Source: VAXT01 sp038040395
GTDB taxonomy: Bacteria; Actinomycetota; Thermoleophilia; Gaiellales; Gaiellaceae
Length of the DNA stretch: 64,000 bases
Direction: 5' to 3'
NCBI GenBank assembly: GCA_038040395.1
Contig: JBBPIJ010000007.1
Location: 1-64,000 of the forward strand
Part shown: in pieces, positions 50,052-59,856 of the stretch
Layout: every line of letters begins with the position of its first letter
Position numbering within the stretch: position 1 is the stretch's first letter
Notes under the pieces: generated by a model
What the model was told of the DNA's origin: nothing
Databases searched by the model: none
The model's input: only the letters and a program-made list of their open reading frames with translations
Made by a program: the position numbers and the translations under genes

Positions 50052-51226
50052 GCGGGACGATCAGAGCCCTGATCGCTCTCGACTCGGACGTCGACCGCGA
50101 CATCGTCCACGCGGCGCTTCCACCTGAGTCGTCAATTCACATCGTCGGCCTCGTCGATGGGCTCGAAGAGAGCTGGACCGCGCTCCAGGCGACGTCGACC
50201 GACATCGTCGTGGTTGCGTGCGAGGGGTACTCGGACCGCACGCTCTTCTTCGTCGAAGGGGCCGTCAAGCAGCGTCCAGAGCGGCCTGTGGTCGTGATCT
50301 GCACGAGCTCGCCGAACGGCTTCGTCCGCCGAGTATTCGAGGCGGGCGCCGACGACCTGATCACCCTCCCCGAGTCGCCCGATCGAGTTCTGTTCACCCT
50401 CGAGAAGGCGGTCGCGCGGAAGCAGGGAGCGGCACTTGCGACCGGCGTCGCGCTTTCGCCGATGATCTGCGTTCTCGGGCCCAAGGGCGGCACCGGCAAG
50501 ACGCTTACTTCGTGCAACCTCGGGGTCAGTCTGGCGGAGGCGGGGCACAAAGTCGCCGTCGTCGACCTCGACCTCCAGTTCGGCGACGTCGGTCTCTCGC
50601 TCGGGCTCACGCCCGAGAAGACGATCTACGACCTCGTCAAGGCGGCGGGGTCGCTCGACGCGGAGAAACTGGGGGACTACCTCGTCGTGCACCCGAGCGG
50701 ACTGCGTGTGCTGATGGGCCCGACGCGCCCGGACCAGGCCTCCGTCGTCACGGTCGAGTTTCTCCGTGAGGTGTACGCGATGCTGCGGGCGACGCACGAT
50801 TACGTGATCGTCGACACGGCGCCGGGCTTCACGCCCGAGGTGATCGCGTCGATCGACAGCTCGTCGCACATCTGCATGGTCGGGATGCTCGACTCCCTGT
50901 CGCTCAAGAACACGAAGCTCGGGCTCGAGACGCTCGAGCTGATGGGCTACGACCCCGAGCGGATACGTCTCCTCCTCAACAGGGCGGACTCGCGGGTGGG
51001 GATCAGCCAGGACGAGGTGGCGGCGATCGTCGGCAGGGTGCCGGACGTGCTCGTGCCGAGCGACCGGGACATTCCTCGCATGCTCAACGAGGGAATGCCC
51101 ATCGTGAGCGCCAAGTCGGGCTCGGAGGCCGCAGAAGCCTTCCGCTCGCTGGCGAAGCTCTATCTCGTCTCAGAAGTCTCGGCGAACGGAAGCAAGCGCT
51201 CCGGCCTCCTGCGGAGGAAGCGGTAA
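50048..51226 (+). CDS. CpaE/TadZ-like ParA-family ATPase
   Basis: 392 aa from the ATG at 50048, overlapping the CpaB stop. N-terminal receiver-like domain (about 5-125; VVVACEGYSDRTLFF) and a MinD/ParA ATPase domain with deviant Walker A KGGTGKT (in GPKGGTGKTLTSCNLG) and VVDLDLQFGDVGLSL, VDTAPGF. TadZ positions the Tad machinery at a cell location. The frame extends to a longer reading upstream that is a shadow of TadG. Confidence 0.92.
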   Translation: MSGTIRALIALDSDVDRDIVHAALPPESSIHIVGLVDGLEESWTALQATSTDIVVVACEGYSDRTLFFVEGAVKQRPERPVVVICTSSPNGFVRRVFEAGADDLITLPESPDRVLFTLEKAVARKQGAALATGVALSPMICVLGPKGGTGKTLTSCNLGVSLAEAGHKVAVVDLDLQFGDVGLSLGLTPEKTIYDLVKAAGSLDAEKLGDYLVVHPSGLRVLMGPTRPDQASVVTVEFLREVYAMLRATHDYVIVDTAPGFTPEVIASIDSSSHICMVGMLDSLSLKNTKLGLETLELMGYDPERIRLLLNRADSRVGISQDEVAAIVGRVPDVLVPSDRDIPRMLNEGMPIVSAKSGSEAAEAFRSLAKLYLVSEVSANGSKRSGLLRRKR

Positions 51227-52563
51227 TGGAACTGCACGAGCGACTCGCGACGGCGCCTCCGGTAACCGCCTCCTTCGGGGAGGACCCGTTCTCGGAGCTC
51301 AAGAACGACATCCATATGGCGGTGATCGGCGACCTGGGACCCCAGCTCTTCAACGTCAACATGGACCCGAACGGGCTGCGGGAGCGGGTCACGACGGACA
51401 TTCGGACTCGCCTCGCGGCGGAGACGCGCCTCTCGCGCGACGACCGCGAGCGGTTGACGTCGGAGATCGCCGACGACATCCTCGGCCACGGGCCCCTCGA
51501 GCGGCTGCTCGCCGACGACAGCATCACCGAGATCATGGTCAACGGCCCCTTCGACGTCTGGGTCGAGCGCCAGGGCCGGCTGTTCGAGACAACCGTTCGC
51601 TTCACGGATGAGTCGCACCTGCGGCGGATCATCAACAAGATGGTGGCCCAGATCGGCCGCCGAATCGACGAGTCCTCGCCGATGGTCGACGCCCGCCTTC
51701 CCGACGGAAGCCGAGTAAACGCGGTCATCCCGCCGCTCTCGCTGGGCGGGCCGCTCGTCACCATTCGCAAGTTCAGCAAGCGGCGCCTCGACCTCAACGA
51801 CATGGTCCGGCTGGGAACGCTGAGCACCGAGACGATCGAGTTCCTCCAGCGCTGCATCCTCGCCGAGCTCAACATCCTGATCTCCGGCGGCACCGGCTCG
51901 GGGAAGACGACGTTGCTCAATGCGCTTTCGACCGCGATCCCCGACTCCGACCGAATCGTCACGATCGAGGACGCCGCCGAGCTTCGGCTGAACCAGCGCC
52001 ATGTGCTCCGTCTCGAGTCCCGTCCGAAGAACATCGAGGGCGAGGGCGAGATCGCCATTCGCGAGCTCGTGCGCAACTCCCTGCGCATGCGGCCGGACCG
52101 GATCATCGTCGGCGAGGTCAGGGGGGCGGAAAGCCTCGACATGCTGCAAGCGATGAATACCGGCCATGACGGCTCTCTCTGCACGGTGCACGCGAACACG
52201 CCTCGTGACGCGCTGTCGAGAATCGAGACGATGGTGCTGATGGCCGGCTACGACCTGCCCGTGAAGGCGATTCGCCAGCAGGTCGCCTCCGCCCTCGACC
52301 TGATCGTGCACCTCGAGCGCCTCGAGGACGGGTCGCGAAGGGTAACGGCGATCACCGAGGTGCAACGGATGGAGTCGGACGTGATCACCCTGCAAGACAT
52401 CTTCGAGTTCAAGGTCTCGCAGGTGACCTCCGAGCGTGTCGTGATCGGCTCGCTCAATCCAACAGGGCTTCGCCCGACCTTCCTCTACAAGTTCGAGAAG
52501 CGGGGCGTGAGCTTGCCCCTCAGCCTCTTCGCCAAGGAACGACAACCAGGCGAGGCGGCATGA
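51226..52563 (+). CDS. CpaF/TadA secretion ATPase
   Basis: 445 aa. GSPII E-type ATPase: LGHGPLERLLADDSITEIMVNGPFDVWVE, Walker A SGGTGSGKTTLLNAL, Asp box, and Walker B region MRPDRIIVGEVRGAES, followed by MNTGHDGSLCTVHANTP. It drives pilus assembly from the cytoplasm. Start ATG overlaps the TadZ stop. Confidence 0.95.
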   Translation: MELHERLATAPPVTASFGEDPFSELKNDIHMAVIGDLGPQLFNVNMDPNGLRERVTTDIRTRLAAETRLSRDDRERLTSEIADDILGHGPLERLLADDSITEIMVNGPFDVWVERQGRLFETTVRFTDESHLRRIINKMVAQIGRRIDESSPMVDARLPDGSRVNAVIPPLSLGGPLVTIRKFSKRRLDLNDMVRLGTLSTETIEFLQRCILAELNILISGGTGSGKTTLLNALSTAIPDSDRIVTIEDAAELRLNQRHVLRLESRPKNIEGEGEIAIRELVRNSLRMRPDRIIVGEVRGAESLDMLQAMNTGHDGSLCTVHANTPRDALSRIETMVLMAGYDLPVKAIRQQVASALDLIVHLERLEDGSRRVTAITEVQRMESDVITLQDIFEFKVSQVTSERVVIGSLNPTGLRPTFLYKFEKRGVSLPLSLFAKERQPGEAA

Positions 52564-54455
52564 CGAGAAGAGTCGTTGTGAGCGCAATCCTCGTGGGCGC
52601 ACTCTCGCTGCTCACTGCTCTGGCATCCGCGGCGGCCGGAACTCCTGAGGGGTTGCGGATCGTCGAAGCGGGCGGAACCCGTTTCCCCGACCGCGCTTTC
52701 GTCCTGGCCCTGCCCGAGAAGCAGCAGCTCCACGCGGGCCGTGTGCATGTGCTCGAGAACGGCAAACCGGTTTCGAGCGTCTCGCTCCTTCCGGTCGGCG
52801 CCGCCGGCCGAGGCGACTTCGGCGTCGTCCTCGTGATCGACGCGACCCTGACCATGCGGAGCCCGGCGATCGATGACGCCATCGCTGCCGCCCGCGCCTT
52901 CGCCGCGCGGCGGAACCCTAATCAGCAGCTCGCAATCGTCACCTTCAACCGGAAAACGACGGTGCTGCTTCCCTTCACGACGAGCCAGGCGGCGATCGAC
53001 AAGGCTCTCGAGTCCACTCCTCCGCTCGCCTGCTGCACGCCCCTCTACGACGCCGTCGACACCGGGATCTCGCTCGTCGAGCAGGCCAAGATCTCCGCCG
53101 GCTCCGTGATCGTGCTCTCGGACGGAGCCGACACGGGGAGCCTCGTGAGCCCGAAGCAGGTGACCGCACGGGCCCGCAATGCTCATGTGCGGATCTTCTC
53201 GGTGGGAATTCGCTCCCGCTCCTTCCGAGCCGCTCCGCTGAAGAAGATCGCCTTCGGGGCGGGCGGCGACTACTCCGAGACTGCCTCGACGGCCGACCTC
53301 GCCCGCATCTACGACCAGCTCGGAGCCCGGCTCGCGGGTGAGTACCTGGTGCGCTACCGGTCGAAGGCGGGGCCGAACGCGAAGATCCGCGTCAACATCC
53401 GGGTCGACGGGATTCCCGGGACCGGGATCGGCGGCTACATCACCCCAGCGCTCCCTTCGATCGCCAAGGCAGCGCCCTTCCACCGCTCCTTCGTGTCCGG
53501 CATCTGGCTGTCGGCTCTGACGATGTTCGTCGTCAGTCTCGCCGCGGCGGCCCTGTTCGCTCTCGGCGTGATGATGATGGTGCGTCCACGCCGGGGCAAT
53601 CTGCGGGCTCGGATGGCGCAGTTCGTCTCATTGCGCGGCGCCGCCGCGAAGGACGACGCCCGGTTGACCGAAAGGGTCTTCATCGGGGCCGAGCGGTCGC
53701 TCGAGACGACCAAGTGGTGGGCGCGCTTCGTCGAGTCGCTCGAACTGGCACAGATCCGTTTTCCCGCCGTCCAACTCTTGCTCTGGACCTTCGTCGCCAC
53801 GTTCCTCGCGATGTGGCTGCTCGCAATGCTCGGGGGGTCTCTCCTGTTCGGGGTGTTTGGGCTTGGCGTCCCCTTTGCCGTGCGGGCGCTGATCAGGCGC
53901 AAGGTCGAGCGGCTGCGCTCAGATTTCTCCGAGCAGTTGCCCGACAACCTCCAGGTGCTCGCCTCCGCGCTTCGCGCGGGTCACAGCCTCGTGGGCGCCC
54001 TCTCGGTCGTCGTGGAGGACGCATCCGAGCCGTCGCGGGGCGAGTTCCGCCGGGTGATTGCAGACGAGCAGCTGGGCGTGTCGCTCGAAGACGCCCTCAA
54101 CGTGGTCGCGCGCCGGATGGACAACCGCGACCTCCAGCAGGTCGGCCTCGTCGCGGCGCTCCAGCACGAGACGGGCGGCAACATGGCCGAAGTCCTGGAC
54201 CGGGTCACGGAGACGATCCGAGAGCGGTTCGAGATCCGGCGCATCGTGCAGACGCTGACTGCCCAGGGGCGAATGTCCCGGTGGGTCGTCTCGCTGCTTC
54301 CAATCATCCTGCTCGCGACGATCTCGCTCCTGAACCCGACGTACGTGGAGCCGTTGTTCCAGGAGACGTTCGGCCGCGTGCTGCTCACGGTGGCAGGGGT
54401 CATGCTCGTGGCGGGCTCGCTCGTCATCAAAAAAATCGTGGACATCAAGCTATGA
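52560..54455 (+). CDS. Fusion of secreted VWA domain with TadB-type membrane platform
   Basis: 631 aa. Signal peptide (1-26). VWA domain (about 85-260): the first MIDAS motif is DATLT (Asp94, Thr96, Thr98) where most have DxSxS; further ligands Thr160 (ACCTPLYDAV) and Asp188 (LSDGAD). After a membrane helix (about 315-345) comes the TadB T2SSF domain (about 435-560; ADEQLGVSLEDALNVVARR, LQHETGGNMAEVLDRV) and final helices. The fusion puts an outside adhesion-like domain on the inner-membrane platform. Overlaps CpaF by 4 bp. Confidence 0.88.
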   Translation: MTRRVVVSAILVGALSLLTALASAAAGTPEGLRIVEAGGTRFPDRAFVLALPEKQQLHAGRVHVLENGKPVSSVSLLPVGAAGRGDFGVVLVIDATLTMRSPAIDDAIAAARAFAARRNPNQQLAIVTFNRKTTVLLPFTTSQAAIDKALESTPPLACCTPLYDAVDTGISLVEQAKISAGSVIVLSDGADTGSLVSPKQVTARARNAHVRIFSVGIRSRSFRAAPLKKIAFGAGGDYSETASTADLARIYDQLGARLAGEYLVRYRSKAGPNAKIRVNIRVDGIPGTGIGGYITPALPSIAKAAPFHRSFVSGIWLSALTMFVVSLAAAALFALGVMMMVRPRRGNLRARMAQFVSLRGAAAKDDARLTERVFIGAERSLETTKWWARFVESLELAQIRFPAVQLLLWTFVATFLAMWLLAMLGGSLLFGVFGLGVPFAVRALIRRKVERLRSDFSEQLPDNLQVLASALRAGHSLVGALSVVVEDASEPSRGEFRRVIADEQLGVSLEDALNVVARRMDNRDLQQVGLVAALQHETGGNMAEVLDRVTETIRERFEIRRIVQTLTAQGRMSRWVVSLLPIILLATISLLNPTYVEPLFQETFGRVLLTVAGVMLVAGSLVIKKIVDIKL

Positions 54456-54465
54456 GGAGCGACCG

Positions 54466-55386
54466 ATGATCATCATCCTGCTCGGAGGCCTGCTGTTGGC
54501 AGGCGCTGCGGTCACTCTGGCCACTCGCGCGTTTGCGATGCCGAGAGTGCGTGCCGCCGAAACGCTCGGTCAGATCGACGCCTACGGTTTCGCTGGGCGA
54601 AAGGCCGAGTCCGGAGGAAAGGGCGGCACCCTGCAACCTGCGCTTGACCGCCTCGCCTACGCGCTGGGCGGGACGATCGCGAAACGATTCGGCGGTCTGC
54701 GCGAGCAGAAGCTACGCGCCGAGTTGATGGCCGCGGGGATGTACGGCACGACTCCGCGCAAGTTCCTCGGCTACCGCATCCTGTGCGCGTTCAGTGTGCC
54801 GGCCGTCTGGCTGTGGTCGGCCTCGAGCGCGGGCTACGCTCCCGCGCTCACCGGGCTTGGATTGCTTTTCGCTCTCGCCGTCGGCTGGGTGGCCCCGATG
54901 ACCGTCGTCAGGAAGCGGGCGCAGCGCCGGTTCGACCAGATCGACTACGAACTGCCAGAGCTCATCGACCTGCTCGTGGTCACCGTCGAGGCGGGCCTGG
55001 GCTTCAACGGGTCGCTCCAGGTCGCGTCGGAGCGTGTGCAAGGGCCCCTGGGCGACGAGCTACGGCTGACCATGCAGCAGCAGAGCATGGGCCTGAACAC
55101 CAACGAGGCTCTCACCAACATGCTTGCGCGCTGCGACACGCCGCTCATGAGGTCGTTCGTCCGCTCGGTGCTTCAGGGCGAGACCCTCGGCGTCTCGATC
55201 GGGAAGATCATGCGCGACCTGGCGACCGAGATGCGCAAGCGGCGCCGCCAGTTCGCGGAGGAGAAGGCCCAGAAGGCGCCCATCAAGATCCTCTTCCCGC
55301 TGGTCTTCCTCATCTTCCCGTCCATGTTCGTGATCCTGCTCGGCCCGGCCGTGTACTCCTTCACGACATCCTTCGGAGGAGGCTGA
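54466..55386 (+). CDS. TadC-type inner-membrane platform protein
   Basis: 306 aa. One N-terminal and three further hydrophobic helices with a T2SSF domain (about 130-270): QIDYELPELIDLLVVTVEAGLGFNGSLQ, the RSFVRSVLQGETLGVSIGKIMRDLA region and KAPIKILFPLVFLIFPSMFVILLGPA. It pairs with the TadB domain of the upstream gene. ATG start with GAGGAG upstream. Confidence 0.92.
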   Translation: MIIILLGGLLLAGAAVTLATRAFAMPRVRAAETLGQIDAYGFAGRKAESGGKGGTLQPALDRLAYALGGTIAKRFGGLREQKLRAELMAAGMYGTTPRKFLGYRILCAFSVPAVWLWSASSAGYAPALTGLGLLFALAVGWVAPMTVVRKRAQRRFDQIDYELPELIDLLVVTVEAGLGFNGSLQVASERVQGPLGDELRLTMQQQSMGLNTNEALTNMLARCDTPLMRSFVRSVLQGETLGVSIGKIMRDLATEMRKRRRQFAEEKAQKAPIKILFPLVFLIFPSMFVILLGPAVYSFTTSFGGG

Positions 55387-58300
55387 GTGAGCCGGCTGCT
55401 GGTCACGGGGTTCCTCGCGCTCCTCGCGTTCGCGGCGGGATTGCAGGCGCTGGTCGAGATCAGGGCCGCCATCGACGACCCGGCGTTGCGCTCATGGGCG
55501 GTGGCGGGCTATTCGGTTCTCAAGACCGGAGTGGTCGCCGCATTCAGCGTCTTCGTCCTCCTCCGCGGGCCCTCGCGCCGGCCATCCCGTGCCCCGGTTG
55601 CCTTTGCGGCGTGCACGGCTGCGATCGCCGCCGTGCTCGCGCTCCAGGGCCCGTCGGACTCGGCAGCGACGGCGCTCGTCATCGCCGGCGAGCTGGTGAC
55701 CCTCCTCTCCTTCGGCTGGCTTCTGGTCTCGGTGCTCGCGCTCGGGCGTTGTTTCGGCGTGCTCCCCGAGGCACGTGGTCTCGTCACGCACGGGCCCTAC
55801 CGGGTCATCCGCCACCCCGTTTACCTGGGCGAGTTTGGCGCCTGCGCAGGTCTCGTGCTCGCGTCGCCCACCGTCTGGAACTTCGGCGTGGCAGCTGTGT
55901 TCGTGCTCGCGCAGTCGACGCGCATGCGGCTCGAGGAGCGCACCCTCGTTGAGGCATTTTCCGAATACGCAGACTACGCCGCTCGCACCCCGCGCGTGAT
56001 CCCGCGGCTCGGCAGCCCGGCCTTGATTCGGCGTGTCCCTGGTGGCGCGATTGTCGTCGCGCTGGCGATTGCGTGCCTCGTGGTCGCAGCCGGAGCCCAG
56101 GCGAGGCTGAGGGCGCCGGTGCCCATCTCTCCGGCGGCCGGGGCCGCGGTCACCTCGCTGCCGACGCTCGCCTGGAAGCCGGTTCCAGGGGCAGAGCAGT
56201 ACGAGTTTCAGATCGCAGCAGACGCGGGGTTCAACGCGGCGGTGCTCGGCGGCGGCCAGGATCGCTTCTTTACGAGGAACCTGAGGGCGACCTTGAAGAA
56301 GACGGTCCCAAACGGCACCTACTGGTGGCGCGTGAGGGCCGCGAAGAAGGGTGGCAGCGTCTCACCCTGGTCGCGGGGGCGCTCGCTGCGGAAAGCCTGG
56401 ACCGCCGCCGCCGCGCTGCAATCCCCGGGGGACGGCGCAATCGTCGAGTACCCCCTGACCCCGCTCAAGCTGAACTGGTCGCCCGTTCCGGGAGCGGCGA
56501 AGTACCTCGTCTCGATTGCGACGGATCCATTGCTCGGTTCGTTGGTCGGAGGGACTGCGGTCGAGACCGCGGCGACGAGCTTCACTCGAATCGGCTCGCT
56601 TGCCCCGGGCACGTACTACTGGGGCATCACGCCGGTCGATGCCGAGGGGAACAAGGGATCGCCCTCACGGGTCTGGTCATTCGGCTGGATGTGGCCCTCG
56701 GCGATGACGCCTCGCTTTGCAGATCTCGTAACAGAGCCCGAAGTCGTCGATCCCCAATTCTCGTGGGATCCGGTGGCCGGAGCGGCCCGGTACGAGGTCG
56801 AAGTCAACTCGTCGCGCGACTTTGCGCCGGGCTCGCGGGTGTGCTGTTCGACGCTCGTCGTCGGTGCCTCGCTCTCGCCGACGAGGGTCTTCCGCGACAA
56901 CACCTACTACTGGCGGGTCCGAGCATTCGACCCTGACGGGAATGCAGGGATCTGGAACGAGGGATCGCAGTTCGTGAAGACCTTCGACAAGGTGCCCCCG
57001 GTTACCGCGCCGAGCATCAAGAACATGCGCATGCGCGACAACGTGAACGACCCGGGAACGGACTTCTCGCCGGGCGATTCGGGCTACCAGACGCAAGTGC
57101 CCGTGGTGAGATGGGATCCGGTTCCCGGAGCATCCAGCTACGAGGTCAACGTCACGCCATTCGATGTCGGGCTAGGCTTCTGCAACTGGTCCAGCAATCT
57201 CCGCTGGCAGGTGGAGACGGCGGTGACCGCCTGGTCGCCGCTCGGCTACGGGCTCACGGCGAATCCCCCGTACGGAAATCCGGGCACCGTAGCCCGCGAT
57301 TTCGTCAACCTCGTCCTCGATCAACGCTACTGCGTGCGCGTGCGGGCGCGGAGCGACCGCGACGTGAGCAACAACGAGGTGTACGGCGACTACACCGAGC
57401 TCGACAACCAGGACGGCACCGGCTGGGGATTCCAGTGGGTCGGCTATCCGGCAGGCGGCTCCTGCACGCCCTCGTGCAACGCCGGCTATCTGGGATCCGG
57501 CGACTACGTTCTCCCGGCGGCTGGAAGCACAGTCACCCAGACGCCGCTGATTACCTGGAGGCCTCTCGCCGGGCGGGCGAGTTACTTCGTGATCGTCGCC
57601 AAGGATCCGTCGTTCACGAACCTCGTCGACTATGCGTTCACCCAGATTCCCGCGTACGCGCCCCGGACGGCCTTCGCCCCGACCACGTACCCGGACGAGA
57701 CGACGTCCTACTACTGGGTCGTCTTGCCCGCGGTGCAGGCGAACGGGAACGGCGCTGTCGGCAACCCGCTCGTCGGAGCACCTTCGTGGTTCGACAAGCG
57801 GTCGATCCAGCCGAGCCTACTCGGGCCGCAGAACGGGTCGGTCATCCTGGACCAGCCGACTTTCCGCTGGATGCTCGCGCTCGGAGCCCGGCGCTATCGC
57901 CTCCAGGTCGCCCAGGATCCGAGCTTCGGCAATCCGATCGACGACATCCTCACGGACGCGACTTCACACACGAGCAACACGACCTATCCGGCCGACACCG
58001 CCCTCTACTGGCGGGTACGCGCCGACGACGAGAACCTGGTCGGCCTCACCTGGTCGGCGACGGGGACGTTCCAGAAGCGCCTGCCTGCGCCTATGCCGGG
58101 CGCCGGGAACCCAACGAGTGGTGACTTCATTCCGACGTGGACCTGGAATTCGATCACCGGTGCTTCGTCCTACGACGTGAGTGTCGACCTCCCGAACGGA
58201 ACCCATCGGGACATCACAGGGCTGCGAACGGCGGCCCTCACGCCGATCCTCATGTACGGGACCGGCCTCTTCCATTGGAAGGTGCGGGCCAACTTCCCCA

Positions 58301-58908
58301 AGGCCCTCTTCGGCTCGGTTCCCGGTCCCTATTCCGGCACCTTGCCCTTCACGCGGACGATCGGTGAGCCGGGCGGGGCGCGGTCGGACGCTTCCCGGCA
58401 GCACGTAGTTCTCAGTTGGGAGCCGAAGCCCGGGATCAAGCGCTACCGCCTGCAAATCGCGTCCCGCCAGGACTTCGCGCTGACCGTCGAGGACGTCACG
58501 ACGGACAATACGAGCTATGCGCCGGTGCTGACGCAACCCGCGTACCTCGCGAACAGTCCGCTCTCGTTCTTCTGGCGGGTCGCGGGTGTCGACGAGGGAA
58601 ACAACGTAGGCGACTACACGCCTGTGCAGCAGATCGGGGTCGCGAAGCGAATGCGGCTTGCGGCTAAGGGGAAGCCCGTGCGCGGACGATCGACCGCCGT
58701 GTCGCTGATCGTGACCGGCTCGTCCCGCGCCCCCGTCAACGGGGTGACGATCCGCGTGTCGGGTGCAGGCTTGCGGCCCCAAGCGGCCCGGACGAATCGG
58801 GCGGGAAGAGTGCGCTTCGTGATTCACCCGAAGCGCCGGGGAACCATCACCTATCGCGCCACCAAAGCGGGCTATCAGCCCACGGTCCTCAAGACGCGCA
58901 TTCGATAA
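55387..58908 (+). CDS. ICMT-like membrane methyltransferase fused to a giant Fn3-like repeat ectodomain
   Basis: 1173 aa from a GTG overlapping nothing but adjoining the TadC stop. Residues about 1-215 are a multi-helix isoprenylcysteine/phosphatidylethanolamine methyltransferase-like domain with GPYRVIRHPVYLGEF and RMRLEERTLVEAFSEYADYAARTPRVIP. A further helix (221-237) leads to about 930 extracytoplasmic residues with repeated Fn3-like units (YEFQIAADAGF...YWWRV, KYLVSIATDPL...YYWGI, YEVEVNSSRDF...YYWRV and others, about eight) and a C-terminal Ig/carboxypeptidase-regulatory-like domain (NGVTIRVSGAGLRPQAARTNRAGRVRF). The methyl acceptor is unknown; the protein is the last membrane-bound gene of the pilus operon. 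Confidence 0.85.
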   Translation: MSRLLVTGFLALLAFAAGLQALVEIRAAIDDPALRSWAVAGYSVLKTGVVAAFSVFVLLRGPSRRPSRAPVAFAACTAAIAAVLALQGPSDSAATALVIAGELVTLLSFGWLLVSVLALGRCFGVLPEARGLVTHGPYRVIRHPVYLGEFGACAGLVLASPTVWNFGVAAVFVLAQSTRMRLEERTLVEAFSEYADYAARTPRVIPRLGSPALIRRVPGGAIVVALAIACLVVAAGAQARLRAPVPISPAAGAAVTSLPTLAWKPVPGAEQYEFQIAADAGFNAAVLGGGQDRFFTRNLRATLKKTVPNGTYWWRVRAAKKGGSVSPWSRGRSLRKAWTAAAALQSPGDGAIVEYPLTPLKLNWSPVPGAAKYLVSIATDPLLGSLVGGTAVETAATSFTRIGSLAPGTYYWGITPVDAEGNKGSPSRVWSFGWMWPSAMTPRFADLVTEPEVVDPQFSWDPVAGAARYEVEVNSSRDFAPGSRVCCSTLVVGASLSPTRVFRDNTYYWRVRAFDPDGNAGIWNEGSQFVKTFDKVPPVTAPSIKNMRMRDNVNDPGTDFSPGDSGYQTQVPVVRWDPVPGASSYEVNVTPFDVGLGFCNWSSNLRWQVETAVTAWSPLGYGLTANPPYGNPGTVARDFVNLVLDQRYCVRVRARSDRDVSNNEVYGDYTELDNQDGTGWGFQWVGYPAGGSCTPSCNAGYLGSGDYVLPAAGSTVTQTPLITWRPLAGRASYFVIVAKDPSFTNLVDYAFTQIPAYAPRTAFAPTTYPDETTSYYWVVLPAVQANGNGAVGNPLVGAPSWFDKRSIQPSLLGPQNGSVILDQPTFRWMLALGARRYRLQVAQDPSFGNPIDDILTDATSHTSNTTYPADTALYWRVRADDENLVGLTWSATGTFQKRLPAPMPGAGNPTSGDFIPTWTWNSITGASSYDVSVDLPNGTHRDITGLRTAALTPILMYGTGLFHWKVRANFPKALFGSVPGPYSGTLPFTRTIGEPGGARSDASRQHVVLSWEPKPGIKRYRLQIASRQDFALTVEDVTTDNTSYAPVLTQPAYLANSPLSFFWRVAGVDEGNNVGDYTPVQQIGVAKRMRLAAKGKPVRGRSTAVSLIVTGSSRAPVNGVTIRVSGAGLRPQAARTNRAGRVRFVIHPKRRGTITYRATKAGYQPTVLKTRIR

Positions 58909-59049
58909 GCGCGCCTCGCGAGCCGCAGGGGCCAGAGCCACCCTGCACGGTTCTCTCCAGTAGACCGCAAGTTCGGCGGTCCTGAAACGTCCTATTGACA
59001 GATCTCACTTCTGCGCACACGGTTGAAGGGAGAACCCTGAAAGGAAGCT
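58909..59049. other. 141-bp intergenic spacer
   Basis: No gene or strong hairpin seen. The right end has an AAAGGAAG ribosome site for the next start (59050). The promoter of the regulator, if separate, should be here. Confidence 0.4.
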
Positions 59050-59784
59050 GTGGCCAAAATCGGGGGAGAATCGGGGCGGACAGCCGGACCGAGTGGTTCG
59101 ACTGTCCCATCAGAAGCGAGTCGTACGGGGGATGCCGGAGAACCGGTCCACGTCCTCATCGTCGACGACCATCAGCTGTTTCGGACGGGTCTCGCTGATC
59201 TGCTCGCAAACGAAGGCTTGAAAATCGTCGGGGCAGTCGCCGACGGCGCGAGCGCGCTGGACCTGGTGGCGCAATGCGCGCCGGACGTCGTGCTCATGGA
59301 TCTCGAGATGCCCGGCCTGCCCGGGATCGAAGCGACACGGCGAATCGCCGAGATCGCTCCGCGAACGCGCGTGGTCGTTCTCACGATCGACGCACAGGAG
59401 CAGAGTGTTGTCGACGCGATCGCTGCGGGAGCGTGCGGCTACCTCCTCAAGGGAACGTCGCTCCAGTCGCTGGTCGCCGGGATCAAAGCCGCTGTCGCGG
59501 GCGAGTCGCTGATCTCAGGCGTGGTCGGCGCGAAGCTCTTCAAGCACATGCGAGCGGAAGATCGCCGCACAGCGGCGGAGCAGTGTGTGTTCAACGACCT
59601 GTCCGAGCGAGAGCTCGAGATCCTGAAGCTGCTCGCAAACGGAAAACGTAACGCCGAGATCGCCGAGGTCCTCTTCATCAGCCCGCACACGGTTCGCAAT
59701 CACGTCTCGAACATCCTCGCGAAGCTTCACATGAGCAACCGTTTCGAGGCCACGGCCTACGCGATCAGAAATCGTATGGACTAG
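59050..59784 (+). CDS. NarL/LuxR-type response regulator at the end of the Tad locus
   Basis: 244 aa, GTG start with AAAGGA six bases upstream. A 32-residue hydrophilic N-terminal extension precedes the receiver domain (VHVLIVDDHQLF; phosphoacceptor in VVLMDLEMPGLPG; YLLKGTS). The C-terminal LuxR HTH is LSERELEILKLLANGKRNAEIAEVLFISPHTVRNHVSNIL. The kinase partner is not adjacent; the histidine kinase at 42014-43543 is the only one in the window. Confidence 0.9.
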   Translation: MAKIGGESGRTAGPSGSTVPSEASRTGDAGEPVHVLIVDDHQLFRTGLADLLANEGLKIVGAVADGASALDLVAQCAPDVVLMDLEMPGLPGIEATRRIAEIAPRTRVVVLTIDAQEQSVVDAIAAGACGYLLKGTSLQSLVAGIKAAVAGESLISGVVGAKLFKHMRAEDRRTAAEQCVFNDLSERELEILKLLANGKRNAEIAEVLFISPHTVRNHVSNILAKLHMSNRFEATAYAIRNRMD

Positions 59785-59856
59785 CAACTAGCGCTCGCCG
59801 AGGCGGCGGCGCGCCCACGAGCTGATCTAGTACGGAGTCGTGACGAAAGCGCGCCG

